Positions 8,285 to 24,063 of a stretch of DNA of 64,000 nucleotides are shown one piece after another; position 1 is the stretch's first letter, and each line of letters starts with the position of its first letter. A model generated the notes under the pieces. It saw only the letters and a list, made by a program, of their open reading frames with translations, did no database searches and was not told where the DNA came from. The stretch is from positions 62,001-126,000 of the forward strand of contig NZ_JAMBOB010000007.1 of assembly GCF_023715415.1 (NCBI RefSeq), given 5' to 3'. This stretch comes from Neobacillus niacini. GTDB taxonomy: Bacteria; Bacillota; Bacilli; Bacillales; Cytobacillaceae. A program made the position numbers and the translations under genes.

Positions 8285-8842
8285 GTGTATGGAATTATTG
8301 GGGAACTTGTAACGCTGTTGTTAATGGCGTTTGCACTAGGGATGGATGCCTTTTCTGTTGGTCTCGGAATGGGTATGTTTAAGTTAAGACTTCGGCAGAT
8401 TTTTAAAATTGGAATCACGATTGGTTTATTCCATGTGTGGATGCCGCTTGTGGGAATGCTCGCCGGGAGGTTTTTATCCGATAAATTTGGAACCTTTGCG
8501 TCTTTGGTGGGAGGGCTGCTCCTTATGTTGCTCGGGGTGCAAATGATTTGGTCAAGCCTTCGGAAAAGTGAGGAAAAGGTGATGACGCCGGTTGGATTTG
8601 GACTACTCATCTTTGCAACCAGTGTGAGTCTCGATAGTTTTTCGCTCGGACTGACGCTAGGAATCTATGGGGCAAAAACGATTTTGGTGATTATCTGCTT
8701 TGGGGTAGTGGCAACCATTTTAACTTGGGCGGGTTTGTTATTGGGAAGAAAAGCGCAGGGTTGGATTGGATCGTATAGCGAAGCATTAGGGGGAAGCATC
8801 TTACTCGCATTTGGAATAAAATTACTTTATTCCTTTTTATAA
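8285..8842 (+). CDS. mntP: Manganese efflux pump MntP
   Basis: It is an inner-membrane exporter that protects against manganese overload. The 185-residue protein has six predicted membrane helices arranged as two repeated halves. Each half carries the family's conserved Asp motif: [14 protein letters not shown] near residue 20 and [14 protein letters not shown] near residue 115. The start is GTG at 8285 with the SD GAGGGGG about 9 bases upstream. I saw no yybP-ykoY manganese riboswitch in the 97-base gap upstream. It lies in the conserved ywlC-mntP-ywlE order. Confidence 0.93.
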   Translation: MYGIIGELVTLLLMAFALGMDAFSVGLGMGMFKLRLRQIFKIGITIGLFHVWMPLVGMLAGRFLSDKFGTFASLVGGLLLMLLGVQMIWSSLRKSEEKVMTPVGFGLLIFATSVSLDSFSLGLTLGIYGAKTILVIICFGVVATILTWAGLLLGRKAQGWIGSYSEALGGSILLAFGIKLLYSFL

Positions 8843-8872
8843 AACCTTTCCAAAAATGTGAAAGGTTTTTTC
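8841..8872 (+). terminator. Terminator after mntP
   Basis: AAAACCTTTC pairs with GAAAGGTTTT, followed by T residues. Confidence 0.85.
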
Positions 8873-8904
8873 GTTACTGTTGGAGAAATGATAGAATGTA
8901 CATA

Positions 8905-9088
8905 GAAAAGCGGAAGCGCCTTGCCCAAGGAAAAAAGCAGTTCATTTTTTCCCAGGGGTGACAGGCATAAGGCGAGCCGGCGAGAAGGTTGGTTTTTACC
9001 TTCTTGCTGGATTGACTTATGACCCCGAGCCCCTAGGCTGCTTGCGCTAGACAATAGAAAAGTGTCTAGGCTGCTTAAGCTAGACAAT
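8905..9088. repeat. Dispersed structured repeat between mntP and ywlE
   Basis: The segment starts with AAAGCGGAAGCGCCTTG and ends with two direct copies of CTAGGCTGCTT.(A/G)GCTAGACA, at about 9031-9051 and 9067-9086. An internal hairpin CCGGCGAGAAGGT / ACCTTCTTGCTGG is visible, and GGTGACAGGCA occurs at 8957-8967. From memory, AAGCGGAAGCGCCTTG and GCTAGACA ends recur in many Bacillaceae intergenic regions. There is no ORF. Confidence 0.65.
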
Positions 9089-9108
9089 TTTGAAAGGAGG
9101 CTGGCAGT

Positions 9109-9543
9109 TTGCAGCGCATTTTGTTTGTTTGTACAGGGAATACGTGCAGAAGCCCGATGGCGGAAGCAATTTTAAAAAGTAAGAAGATTGAAGGTTTAGA
9201 AGTGAAGTCGGCAGGAATTTATGCGGCAACGGGAAGTGAGGCATCTGCTCACGCTAAACAGGTGCTTAATTCTCATTATATTGAACATAACCATTCCTCC
9301 ACGATGCTAACTATAGAATCTGTACAATGGGCAGATCTAATTTTAACGATGACAGGTTCGCATAAAAATGCCATTCTGGAGCAATACGCTTCTGCAGCCG
9401 GAAAAGTTTTCACCTTAAAGGAATTTACGGGAGAGGACTATGATGTCGATGTTGTTGACCCTTTTGGCGGCAATTTGGCCATCTATCAGGAAACCTATCA
9501 GGAATTAGAAAAATTGATTACAAAAGCGATTGAAAAAATGTAA
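9109..9543 (+). CDS. ywlE: Low-molecular-weight protein arginine phosphatase YwlE
   Basis: It removes phosphate from phospho-arginine on proteins and opposes the McsB kinase. The N-terminal CX5R loop reads CTGNTCRS. The Thr in this loop is the residue that sets arginine rather than tyrosine specificity in B. subtilis YwlE (known for the family). The general-acid Asp lies in DPFGG near residue 117. The 144-residue protein starts at a TTG (9109) with an AAAGGAGG SD eight bases upstream. It lies directly after a dispersed repeat and before rpiB. Confidence 0.93.
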   Translation: MQRILFVCTGNTCRSPMAEAILKSKKIEGLEVKSAGIYAATGSEASAHAKQVLNSHYIEHNHSSTMLTIESVQWADLILTMTGSHKNAILEQYASAAGKVFTLKEFTGEDYDVDVVDPFGGNLAIYQETYQELEKLITKAIEKM

Positions 9544-9576
9544 AGCTCTCAGTAGTGAGGGCTTTATATTTTTTTA
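9542..9576 (+). terminator. Terminator after ywlE
   Basis: AAAGCTCTCA pairs with TGAGGGCTTT, followed by ATATTTTTTT. Confidence 0.8.
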
Positions 9577-9621
9577 CCGGTATGTCAATATTAAGGAAGG
9601 ATTAGTATAGGAGGTTTTTAG

Positions 9622-10062
9622 ATGAAAGTAGCATTAGCGTCTGATCATGGCGGAGTGAATATTCGTAAGGAAATTGCTAACTTAATGGATGAACTTGGGA
9701 TTGAATATCAGGATTTCGGCTGTGACTGTGAAGGGTCTGTCGACTATCCGGATTATGCGCTGCCGGTTGCTGAGAAGGTAGCGAGCGGTGAGTTTGATAG
9801 AGGAATCTTGATTTGTGGAACAGGAATTGGCATGAGCATTGCTGCGAACAAGGTAAAGGGTATACGCTGTGCCCTTGTGCATGATACGTTTAGTGCAAAG
9901 GCAACACGTGCGCACAATGATACCAATATTCTCACGATGGGTGAGCGTGTAATCGGACCTGGCCTTGCTCGTGATATTGCACAAATTTGGCTGACAGAAG
10001 AGTTTGAAGCCGGCCGACATGCTACTCGGATTGGAAAAATCAGCGAATACGAGCAGAAGTAG
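9622..10062 (+). CDS. rpiB: Ribose-5-phosphate isomerase B
   Basis: It interconverts ribose-5-phosphate and ribulose-5-phosphate in the pentose phosphate pathway. The 146-residue protein opens with [11 protein letters not shown]. It carries the active-site Cys in [14 protein letters not shown] (about residue 65) and the conserved ARAHNDTN segment (about 95-102), which together separate RpiB from RpiA. An AGGAGG SD precedes the ATG. The next gene, ywlG, starts 4 bases after the stop, so the two are cotranscribed. Confidence 0.96.
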   Translation: MKVALASDHGGVNIRKEIANLMDELGIEYQDFGCDCEGSVDYPDYALPVAEKVASGEFDRGILICGTGIGMSIAANKVKGIRCALVHDTFSAKATRAHNDTNILTMGERVIGPGLARDIAQIWLTEEFEAGRHATRIGKISEYEQK

Positions 10063-10066
10063 GTTG

Positions 10067-10639
10067 ATGACCGTGATTCAAGTATGGGAAAAAGAGCTTG
10101 AAACAATTTTAACTGAATTTCAATTGCAGGCTTCTTTGGTGCCGGGGCAGCTGCTAGTCGTGGGCTGTAGTACGAGTGAAGTAATTGGTGAGAAAATCGG
10201 AACGGCGGGGACATTGGATGTCGCTGAGATGATTTTCCGTCAATTAAGTAGGTTTGCGGCGAATACCGGTGTTGCGTTGGCATTCCAATGCTGCGAGCAC
10301 TTAAACCGGGCACTTGTGATTGAAAGAGTTGAGGCGGATAAGCGAAGATTAGACGAAGTATCTGTGGTGCCAGTAAGGACTGCAGGCGGAGCAATGGCTA
10401 CACATGCGTTTGAAAAAATGGAGGACGCCGTTGTTGTTGAATTTTTGAAGGCGGATGCTGGGATTGATATTGGTCACACCTTTATTGGTATGCACCTGAA
10501 ACATGTGGCGGTTCCCATCCGAGTGGCACAGAAAAACGTTGGACATGCACATGTTACCTTAGCGAAAACACGGCCAAAACTCATTGGCGGGGCTCGAGCG
10601 GTTTATGAAAAGACAGCGGGAAATTCCAGCTGTAGTTGA
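10067..10639 (+). CDS. ywlG: UPF0340/TIGR01440 family protein YwlG
   Basis: This is a conserved Firmicute protein of unknown function, about 190 residues. Family hallmarks present are [43 protein letters not shown] and the C-terminal [22 protein letters not shown]. No signal peptide or membrane segment is seen. The start is most likely the ATG at 10067; a TTG at 10064 and a GTG at 10073 are alternatives because the SD is weak. Close coupling to rpiB and position upstream of glyA are conserved in Bacillus. Confidence 0.9.
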   Translation: MTVIQVWEKELETILTEFQLQASLVPGQLLVVGCSTSEVIGEKIGTAGTLDVAEMIFRQLSRFAANTGVALAFQCCEHLNRALVIERVEADKRRLDEVSVVPVRTAGGAMATHAFEKMEDAVVVEFLKADAGIDIGHTFIGMHLKHVAVPIRVAQKNVGHAHVTLAKTRPKLIGGARAVYEKTAGNSSCS

Positions 10640-10683
10640 TTGTTAAAGGCGAACGTTTTTAGTATAATTTATTTTAATGTTCG
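10640..10683 (+). promoter_or_regulatory. glyA promoter with overlapping PurR-type operator
   Basis: The -35 box TTGTTA (10640-10645) and -10 box TATAAT (10663-10668) have 17-base spacing. Two inverted PurBox cores overlie or follow it: CGAAC at 10650-10654 within AAAGGCGAACGTT, and GTTCG at 10679-10683 within AATGTTCG. In B. subtilis glyA belongs to the PurR regulon, so purine repression of one-carbon supply is the natural reading. Confidence 0.8.
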
Positions 10684-10726
10684 TGTATAGTGTATTTTCT
10701 TTATCCTTTTACTAGGGTAAAATAAA

Positions 10727-10763
10727 AGAAATGGAGATTTTACGAATATCCATTTCTCTTTTT
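10727..10763 (+). terminator. Terminator-like hairpin in the glyA leader
   Basis: AGAAATGGA (10727-10735) pairs perfectly with TCCATTTCT (10749-10757) and is followed by CTTTTTG. It lies between the PurR-controlled promoter and glyA, so it could act as an attenuator, or end a short leader RNA. Confidence 0.55.
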
Positions 10764-10838
10764 GAGAGAAACGTGCTATTATATAGAGAGAATTTTCAGG
10801 AAAGTCATTTCAGGTTTATACATACAGGGGGGATTACC

Positions 10839-12080
10839 ATGAAGCATTTGTCTAATCAGGACAAACAGGTATTTGAAGCGATTCAACAGGAATTAGGACG
10901 CCAGCGCGGAAAAATTGAATTAATTGCCTCAGAAAACTTTGTGAGTGAAGCGGTAATGGAGGCACAGGGTTCTGTGTTAACCAACAAATATGCAGAGGGC
11001 TACCCAGGTCGCCGCTATTATGGCGGTTGTGAATACGTGGACGTAGTCGAAGACCTTGCTCGTGAGCGTGCGAAGGAGATTTTTGGTGCGGAGTATGTGA
11101 ACGTTCAGCCGCATTCTGGTGCACAGGCGAATATGGCTGTTTACTTTACGGTCCTTGAACAAGGCGACACTGTTCTTGGTATGAACCTTTCGCATGGCGG
11201 CCACTTAACACACGGCAGCCCGGTCAATTTTAGTGGTGTTCAATATAAGTTTGTTGAGTACGGTGTGGACGAAACAACACATCTGATTAATTATGATGAT
11301 GTGTTGGCAAAAGCTCGCGAACATAAGCCGAAGATGATTGTTGCTGGTGCAAGTGCGTATCCTCGTGCAATTGATTTTGCGAAATTCCGTGAAATTGCCG
11401 ATGAAGTGGGCGCTTATTTAATGGTTGATATGGCTCATATTGCTGGACTTGTGGCAGCTGGCCTTCACCAAAATCCAGTACCTTATGCTGATTTCGTTAC
11501 AACAACTACGCATAAAACGCTACGTGGACCTCGTGGTGGAATGATTTTATGTAAAGAGGAATTCGGGAAGAAAATTGACAAATCGATTTTCCCTGGTATC
11601 CAAGGCGGACCGTTAATGCATGTTATTTCTGCAAAAGCGGTAGCATTTGGGGAAGTTCTTCAGGATAGCTTTAAAGAATATGCAGGTCAAATTATTGCAA
11701 ATGCCAAGCGTTTAGCGGAAGGTTTGCAAAAAGAGGGGATCAAGCTGGTTTCCGGTGGTACGGACAATCACTTGCTGCTCTTAGACATGCAAACACTAGG
11801 TTTAACGGGTAAGGTTGCGGAAAAGGTCCTTGACGAAGTAGGGATTACCGTTAACAAAAATACAATTCCGTTTGATCCGCAAAGCCCATTTGTAACGAGC
11901 GGTATCCGTATTGGTACTGCGGCGGTTACGAGCCGTGGCTTTGGATTAGAAGATATGGATGAAATTGCGTCCATCATTGCGTTTACCTTGAAAAATCATG
12001 AAGACGAAGCAAAGCTTAAAGAAGCTAGTGATCGTGTTAGTGCTTTAACAGGTAAATTCACGCTTTATCCTGAATATTAA
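10839..12080 (+). CDS. glyA: Serine hydroxymethyltransferase
   Basis: This PLP enzyme converts serine and tetrahydrofolate to glycine and 5,10-methylene-THF, the main source of one-carbon units for purine and thymidylate synthesis. The 413 residues match the family. Diagnostic blocks are [39 protein letters not shown] and the PLP lysine in [14 protein letters not shown] (about residue 226). The ATG at 10839 follows an AGGGGGG SD. Upstream are a PurR-like operator and a terminator-like hairpin; an intrinsic terminator follows. Confidence 0.98.
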   Translation: MKHLSNQDKQVFEAIQQELGRQRGKIELIASENFVSEAVMEAQGSVLTNKYAEGYPGRRYYGGCEYVDVVEDLARERAKEIFGAEYVNVQPHSGAQANMAVYFTVLEQGDTVLGMNLSHGGHLTHGSPVNFSGVQYKFVEYGVDETTHLINYDDVLAKAREHKPKMIVAGASAYPRAIDFAKFREIADEVGAYLMVDMAHIAGLVAAGLHQNPVPYADFVTTTTHKTLRGPRGGMILCKEEFGKKIDKSIFPGIQGGPLMHVISAKAVAFGEVLQDSFKEYAGQIIANAKRLAEGLQKEGIKLVSGGTDNHLLLLDMQTLGLTGKVAEKVLDEVGITVNKNTIPFDPQSPFVTSGIRIGTAAVTSRGFGLEDMDEIASIIAFTLKNHEDEAKLKEASDRVSALTGKFTLYPEY

Positions 12081-12090
12081 ACAACTTTTG

Positions 12091-12125
12091 AAATCGACTC
12101 TGTGAATGGGTCGATTTCTTTTTTG
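12091..12125 (+). terminator. Terminator after glyA
   Basis: AAATCGACTC pairs with GGGTCGATTT, followed by CTTTTTTG. Confidence 0.88.
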
Positions 12126-12133
12126 ATTTTTAT

Positions 12134-12828
<695 letters not shown>

Positions 12829-12842
12829 TAAGGTAATTGGGG

Positions 12843-12875
12843 CTGAGCAGAACTATTTTTCTGCTCAGTTTTTGT
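12843..12875 (+). terminator. Terminator after upp
   Basis: CTGAGCAG pairs with CTGCTCAG around an ACTATTTTT loop, followed by TTTTTG. Confidence 0.9.
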
Positions 12876-12924
12876 TTTTTAAAATACCTATTTCGAGGGG
12901 TGTTTTTTACAAATATTGGCTAAT

Positions 12925-13045
12925 AGTCCAAAACCCCTTGAAAAAGGTCCATAACTGCATGAAAAAAGTCCAAAACCCTCTAAAAATAGTCCATAAACCC
13001 ATGGAAAAAGTCCAAAACCCCTCGAAAATAGTCCATAACTTTTCC
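12925..13045. repeat. Minisatellite with exact 21-bp period
   Basis: Six units begin at 12925, 12946, 12967, 12988, 13009 and 13030, exactly 21 bp apart. Each starts with (A/G)GTCCA and alternates between GTCCAAAACCC and GTCCATAA types, joined by A-rich linkers. Because 21 is a multiple of three, both strands can be read as heptapeptide repeats (VQNPLKK/VHNxMKK on +, GLFSRGF-like on -), but no SD supports either. It lies in the 324-base gap between upp and the NERD gene. Confidence 0.85.
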
Positions 13046-13152
13046 TGAGGCTTTTCCCAAAAAATAAGTTCACACTATCTACTTATTTTTTAAGCAGGAA
13101 TACTCAAATTAGTAGAGAATTACCCTTTTAATTCGAAAAAGAGGTGATTTTG

Positions 13153-14175
13153 TTGATCATGTTAGAGTTAAAACTCTCCGTTCACGCTGAACAATGCATA
13201 GCTTTATTAAAAAGGATGCCAAAAGGGCACCCCGTAAGGCCGATTGTGGAAAAGGACCTAAAGATATGGCTGAAAGGGTATTATGGGGAACTCAATACGA
13301 GTTATTACGTATCGTTTTTACCAGAAAATGAATATTACATTTTTTATGGATTGCGGCTAAAGGATAAAAAGGACTTCCAGATGGATTTGCTGCTGATTTC
13401 TTCAAGATTTGCGTTAATCATCGAGGTCAAAAATATTTCCGGTAAGTTAAAGTTTGAAAAGGGATCGGACCTAATGATCAGGGAATTAAATAATGTAGAT
13501 GAAGGGATGGATAACCCTATACAGCAAGTGAAAAGGCACCACCTTCAATTTACGAATTGGTTAAAGTTTCATCAAATCAGGGGGATACCGGTGGAGAGCC
13601 TAGTGGTAATTAGTAAAACGTCTACGATTATCGAAACAACTCCAGACAACCAGCAAATTTTTCAAAAAATCATCTATGCCGAATCGCTGCTTGATAAGAT
13701 AAAAGAATTGGAAGACAAGTATCAAAAGCCTCGCATGACAAAGAATACCCTAACTCAACTTTCAGATACCCTCTTAAAAGCCCATCATATCTACATTCCG
13801 GATATCTTTCAAAAGTACGAATTATCCCAAACCGATTTGATAACAGGTGTACAGTGTACGAATAGTAATTGCAAGTGTTACCCAATGGAGTATGTTTCAG
13901 CTTCTTGGCGGTGTAACAAATGCAAAGAAACCTCCAAAACCGCACACATCCAAGCTGTAAGTGATTATTTTCTTCTCTACAGTCCGACCATCAACAGGAA
14001 GCAGTTTGCTGATTTTCTACAGGTCGATTCCTCTATTAAAGCTAGATATTTACTGCTTTCCCTAAATCTTTTCTCGACAGGATCCAAACGAGGTACCAAA
14101 TACTTTCTCCCAAAAAACTGCATATTTTCCCCTCACGATGAAAACTCTATGAAAAAAGGGGGATTTTTTACATGA
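13153..14175 (+). CDS. NERD domain-containing protein with zinc ribbon
   Basis: The ~340-residue protein has an N-terminal NERD (nuclease-related) domain, with the endonuclease-like core FQMDLLLISSRFALIIEVKN, where D and ExK would be the metal-site residues. The middle is helical. A C-terminal zinc ribbon shows CTNSNCKC and WRCNKCKE. No signal peptide is seen, so it is cytoplasmic. The SD GAGGTG (13141-13146) allows a TTG start at 13153 or ATG at 13159. The stop overlaps the following protease gene by 4 bases (ATGA), so the two are translationally coupled. NERD proteins are thought to act on DNA, but the substrate is unknown. Confidence 0.85.
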   Translation: MIMLELKLSVHAEQCIALLKRMPKGHPVRPIVEKDLKIWLKGYYGELNTSYYVSFLPENEYYIFYGLRLKDKKDFQMDLLLISSRFALIIEVKNISGKLKFEKGSDLMIRELNNVDEGMDNPIQQVKRHHLQFTNWLKFHQIRGIPVESLVVISKTSTIIETTPDNQQIFQKIIYAESLLDKIKELEDKYQKPRMTKNTLTQLSDTLLKAHHIYIPDIFQKYELSQTDLITGVQCTNSNCKCYPMEYVSASWRCNKCKETSKTAHIQAVSDYFLLYSPTINRKQFADFLQVDSSIKARYLLLSLNLFSTGSKRGTKYFLPKNCIFSPHDENSMKKGGFFT

Positions 14176-16358
14176 AAAAATGGACACTTTTATTCGTACT
14201 AGTTTTCTCCCTTCAAACGACTACTTCTGCTCGGTCGCTCGAGAACCCTCCGATACCGAAAGAACGGGTGGCGATTGTGGTTCTTGAAGAGCCGCAAACC
14301 CCCGAGGACATTCAACAGCTCATTAAACCCTACAAAGATATTCACCTCAGGCATGTTTTTACAGAAGCGATTTATGGATTCTCGGTCGAAGGAAACCCAG
14401 AATCAATAGAACAATTGGCGGAAACCAGCAAACAAATTATCAGTATTTCACCTGTAAATCAGTACAGGGTGCAGGGGGAGGAAGGTGTTAAAATTATTGG
14501 CGGTGAAGAGATTCGCGGCCTTTTTGATAAAAAGAATCGCCGCTTGACGGGGAAAGGAATTACGGTCGGGGTTATCGATACGGGTGTGGATTACACCCAT
14601 CCTGACCTGAGAAGAAATTATGCGGGCGGACGGGACCTTGTGGATAATGATGGTGATCCAATGGAAACAAAAACGCTAGGAAGTGCGACGGTTCATGGCA
14701 CCCATGTGGCCGGAATTATTGCGGCAAATGGAAAGATAAAGGGAGTCGCACCGGAGGCGAAAATCCTCGCTTACCGTGCGCTGGGACCTGGTGGCGGCGG
14801 AACGACGGAAAATGTGCTTGCGGCAATCGAGCAGGCGATAAAAGACAAAGTGGATATTATGAACCTTTCTCTTGGCAATGATATTAATGGTCCGGACCTG
14901 CCCATCTCCCTCGCTTTGAATCGAGCGGTGGATAAGGGGATTGTGGCCATCGCAGCATCCGGTAATTCCGGTCCAAATATCTGGACAGTTGGTTCGCCGG
15001 GAACGGCATCAAAGGCAATATCGGTTGGAGCTTCGACCCCTACCTTAGAAGTCCCTCATATTCTAATAGAAGGAATACGGGATAAAATCAAGATTCAGCC
15101 TCTGGCGGGCTCAGCGAATTGGGCAATGGACCGGTCCCTTCCTATTGTTGATGGCGGGATGGGGACGCAGGCAGATTTAAAGGACGTAATGGGAAAAATA
15201 GTTCTCATAAAAAGAGGGAAATTGACGTTTACTGAAAAAGCCAATAATGCTAAGGCGGCTGGGGCGAAGGGAGTTATTATTTACAATAATTTAAGTGGCG
15301 GGTTCATGGGGAATCTGGAGGCTCCGCTCGATATTCCGGTCGGTTCCATCACAAAGAAAGAGGGGGAGGTTTTAAAAAGCAAAACCAATTCCTTAGCGAG
15401 AATCGAATGTGTGGAGGAAAGGGATTTGCTGGCGGATTTTAGCTCGAGGGGGCCGGTGACGGACACGTGGGAGGTCAAACCGGATCTTGTTGCACCAGGT
15501 GTGGCGGTTAATTCAACCATTCCCGGCGGTTATCTTTCTCTCCAGGGAACGAGTATGGCAGCCCCCCATGTGGCGGGGGCATGTGCGCTTATTAAACAGG
15601 CACATCCAGAGTGGACCCCGGATCAAATTAAGGCAGCCCTAATGAATACCGCCAAACCGTTAGAAAAAAACGGTAAACCTTACCGGACGTATGAACAGGG
15701 GGCAGGAAGGATTCAGGTGAATGAAGCTGTAAAAGCCACCTCGCTTGTTAGTCCAAGTTCGCTCCGATTTGGCAAGTTTGAGAGTGAAGGCGATACCCAC
15801 AAAGCATTTTTGCGTGTTGAGAATCTAAGTGAAAAACCTGTGCGCTATACCTTTGACATCCCCAAAGGTAAAGACGGCCTTGAATGGCAATTCCCGCTGG
15901 CTTTTACCCTTAAGCCTGGAGAATCTCGAGACGCTAAGCTTGAACTAAAGGTGAATCCTGTAGAATTGAAAGGAAAGATTCATGATGGGTATCTAACCAT
16001 TCATGCTGGGGCTAATTCGATTCAAGTTCCCTATATCTATGTACTTGAGGAACCGAATTACCCGAGAGTAATGGGATTTGATTTTAAGGATGGCGACAAG
16101 CCTGGGACTTATCACTATGAGGTCTATCTACCAGGTGGGGCGGAGGAGTTTGGAATTGCCCTTTTTAATCCGGATGATTTCCGATTCGTTGGCTTTTTAG
16201 ACAGTAATCAGAACGTAAAGAAAGGGTTGGTCAGCAAGGTGATTACAGCTGAGAACCTCCCTCCTGAAGGAACGTATCTTGCCAAGGTATTTGCAAAAAA
16301 GGCAGGGAAAGAGGATTTTATTGAAACGATGCTTGTGATTGGAGCAGCGGTCAGGTGA
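14172..16358 (+). CDS. Secreted subtilisin-like serine protease (S8 family, Vpr-like)
   Basis: The 728-residue protein has a signal peptide (MKKWTLLFVLVFSL...), an I9-type inhibitory propeptide to about residue 105, and the S8 catalytic domain. The triad is clear: Asp in GVIDTGVDYTHPD, His in HGTHVAGIIA, Ser in GTSMAAPHVAG. The oxyanion Asn lies in AASGNSGP. A PA domain is inserted between Asn and Ser (about residues 310-415), as in Vpr. The C-terminal ~200 residues form Fn3-like beta domains. It overlaps the NERD gene by 4 bases. I did not assign the name vpr because the locus differs from that in B. subtilis. Confidence 0.92.
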   Translation: MKKWTLLFVLVFSLQTTTSARSLENPPIPKERVAIVVLEEPQTPEDIQQLIKPYKDIHLRHVFTEAIYGFSVEGNPESIEQLAETSKQIISISPVNQYRVQGEEGVKIIGGEEIRGLFDKKNRRLTGKGITVGVIDTGVDYTHPDLRRNYAGGRDLVDNDGDPMETKTLGSATVHGTHVAGIIAANGKIKGVAPEAKILAYRALGPGGGGTTENVLAAIEQAIKDKVDIMNLSLGNDINGPDLPISLALNRAVDKGIVAIAASGNSGPNIWTVGSPGTASKAISVGASTPTLEVPHILIEGIRDKIKIQPLAGSANWAMDRSLPIVDGGMGTQADLKDVMGKIVLIKRGKLTFTEKANNAKAAGAKGVIIYNNLSGGFMGNLEAPLDIPVGSITKKEGEVLKSKTNSLARIECVEERDLLADFSSRGPVTDTWEVKPDLVAPGVAVNSTIPGGYLSLQGTSMAAPHVAGACALIKQAHPEWTPDQIKAALMNTAKPLEKNGKPYRTYEQGAGRIQVNEAVKATSLVSPSSLRFGKFESEGDTHKAFLRVENLSEKPVRYTFDIPKGKDGLEWQFPLAFTLKPGESRDAKLELKVNPVELKGKIHDGYLTIHAGANSIQVPYIYVLEEPNYPRVMGFDFKDGDKPGTYHYEVYLPGGAEEFGIALFNPDDFRFVGFLDSNQNVKKGLVSKVITAENLPPEGTYLAKVFAKKAGKEDFIETMLVIGAAVR

Positions 16359-16683
16359 ATTTAATTGGGGTGGTGTTATTTGCCACTCCTGATCAATTTG
16401 TTCACAAAATGGTCACATTTTAGACATAAATATATTGGTGAATTACACTACAATTATAGTGTTAACTAAAACTTCCAAATGGAAGAAATTACTCAGAATA
16501 GTTTGTACGTAATTTCACGTAAATCCATTGACTTTGAAGAATCGCTATTGTATGCTAACAAAGGATGTAGAATGAGAGGGTTTTCACGTAATTCGACAGA
16601 ATTCTCGGAATTCTACCTATCTTCTTTTTGTACATACCCTCGTTTTTTTGATTGTATTCTCTAAAGGTGAGAGAGCGATAAGT
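16359..16683 (+). other. Non-coding gap upstream of the ATP synthase operon
   Basis: This 325-base gap holds the atp promoter and a leader of about 120 bases. It also contains a small dyad ACACTA-N6-TAGTGT (about 16446-16463) upstream of the promoter, and a hairpin GAATTCT/GGAATTC in the leader. I see no gene; a short open frame at 16479-16664 has no SD and spans the promoter. Confidence 0.6.
16528..16556 (+). promoter_or_regulatory. Sigma-A promoter of the atp operon
   Basis: TTGACT (16528-16533) and TATGCT (16551-16556) have 17-base spacing, about 128 bases before atpZ. Confidence 0.8.
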
Positions 16684-16905
16684 ATGCGTAATGAAAACCG
16701 CAATCCGTTTAAAGCATATGCCCTAATGTCCGCCATTCTTGCAGCCCTTGTAGGATCCATTCTTATCGGTATATTTTTTGGCAGATGGCTGGATAAGCAG
16801 TGGGGCACAGAACCAATTTTCTTAATTGTTGGATTGTTTATTGGTTTAGCGGCCGGTATTTACTCGATGCTTGTTACAATTCGCAAGTTCAATTCAGGAG
16901 ATTAG
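16684..16905 (+). CDS. atpZ: AtpZ/AtpI family protein, first gene of ATP synthase operon
   Basis: This 73-residue membrane protein has two predicted helices (ALMSAILAALVGSILIGIFFG and EPIFLIVGLFIGLAAGIYSM, each given to about 20 residues) joined by a short charged loop, GRWLDKQWGTEP. The pattern is that of AtpZ, which in alkaliphilic Bacillus lies before atpI and has been linked with Mg2+ handling together with AtpI. The ATG at 16684 follows AAAGGTGAG about 12 bases upstream. atpI begins 7 bases after its stop. Confidence 0.85.
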   Translation: MRNENRNPFKAYALMSAILAALVGSILIGIFFGRWLDKQWGTEPIFLIVGLFIGLAAGIYSMLVTIRKFNSGD

Positions 16906-16912
16906 ACCAACC

Positions 16913-17287
16913 ATGCCAGAATTTCAAACCATGTTTGTCCGACAGCGAAAGTGGATGTTTTTCATATTGTCTTTTTATGTGCTTGGTTGGGGGTTCACTG
17001 CGCATCAATCAATCTTTCTTGGATTGATTCTTGGGACAAGTTTGAGCCTCTTTAATTTGTGGTTGATGGCTCGAAAAATCGACAAGTTTGGTCAAGCGGC
17101 AGCTGAAGGAAGACAAATTCGTTCACTTGGATCTTTTTCACGAATGGCAAGTGCTGCTTTAGCGATTGTCATCACTTTGAGGTATCCTGAGCAATTTCAC
17201 CTCATTAGTGTGGTTATAGGATTAATGACATCCTACATTGTCATTATGATAGATTTTTTTATGCGCAATTTCTATTCAGATAAATAG
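16913..17287 (+). CDS. atpI: ATP synthase protein I
   Basis: AtpI assists assembly of the membrane c-ring and is not part of the final enzyme. The 124-residue protein has four predicted membrane helices. The conserved small-residue segment LGLILGTSLSLFNLWLMARK lies in the second, and the C-terminus ends with a charged tail. The ATG at 16913 has an AGGAG SD 12 bases upstream, inside the end of atpZ. It lies between atpZ and atpB in the normal operon order. Confidence 0.9.
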   Translation: MPEFQTMFVRQRKWMFFILSFYVLGWGFTAHQSIFLGLILGTSLSLFNLWLMARKIDKFGQAAAEGRQIRSLGSFSRMASAALAIVITLRYPEQFHLISVVIGLMTSYIVIMIDFFMRNFYSDK

Positions 17288-17304
17288 CGGGGGAAGCGAG
17301 GTGA

Positions 17305-18021
<717 letters not shown>

Positions 18022-18057
18022 GATAAACCGTTCTTAAAAATTAAGAACAAAAAATAA

Positions 18058-18309
<252 letters not shown>

Positions 18310-18431
18310 TCGAACGCTAAAAAGTGTTCATATAAATGGCGAAGATCATTCGTGAGAACCTTCGCCATTCGTTTATGTTCATTAGTGTGCATAAACGATT
18401 GATTTCGACAATTATTTCGACTGATAGATAG

Positions 18432-21066
<2,635 letters not shown>

Positions 21067-21089
21067 GTAGGGTCTGACATTTAATTGAT

Positions 21090-21139
21090 GGCGGAGGTGG
21101 TGACAGGCACGGTTTTGGGTGCCTGTTTCCACCGGAGCC
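21090..21139. repeat. Hairpin repeat of the GGTGACAGGCAC family between atpA and atpG
   Basis: The arm GGCGGAGGTGGTGACAGGCAC (21090-21110) pairs imperfectly with GTGCCTGTTTCCACCGGAGCC (21119-21139) around an 8-base loop. The core GGTGACAGGCAC recurs at 40959-40971/41050-41062, 46119-46131 and, less one base, 8957-8967. No T-run follows, so it is not a classical terminator. Confidence 0.8.
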
Positions 21140-21167
21140 GAACACAATCTTTGTAAGAGGGTGGTGA

Positions 21168-23622
<2,455 letters not shown>

Positions 23623-23640
23623 AGCCTGTCAGGAGGGTAA

Positions 23641-24051
<411 letters not shown>

Positions 24052-24063
24052 TAGTTATAGATA

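Noticed and set aside
12925-13045. CRISPR array
   Set aside because: Units are contiguous 21-mers without unique spacers of regular length, and no cas gene is in the window.
16446-16463. Rex or similar redox operator upstream of the atp promoter
   Set aside because: The dyad ACACTA-N6-TAGTGT does not match the Rex consensus TTGTGAA-N4/6-TTCACAA, and it lies ~65 bases upstream of the -35 box.
16479-16664. 61-codon frame before atpZ
   Set aside because: It contains the atp promoter and has no SD.
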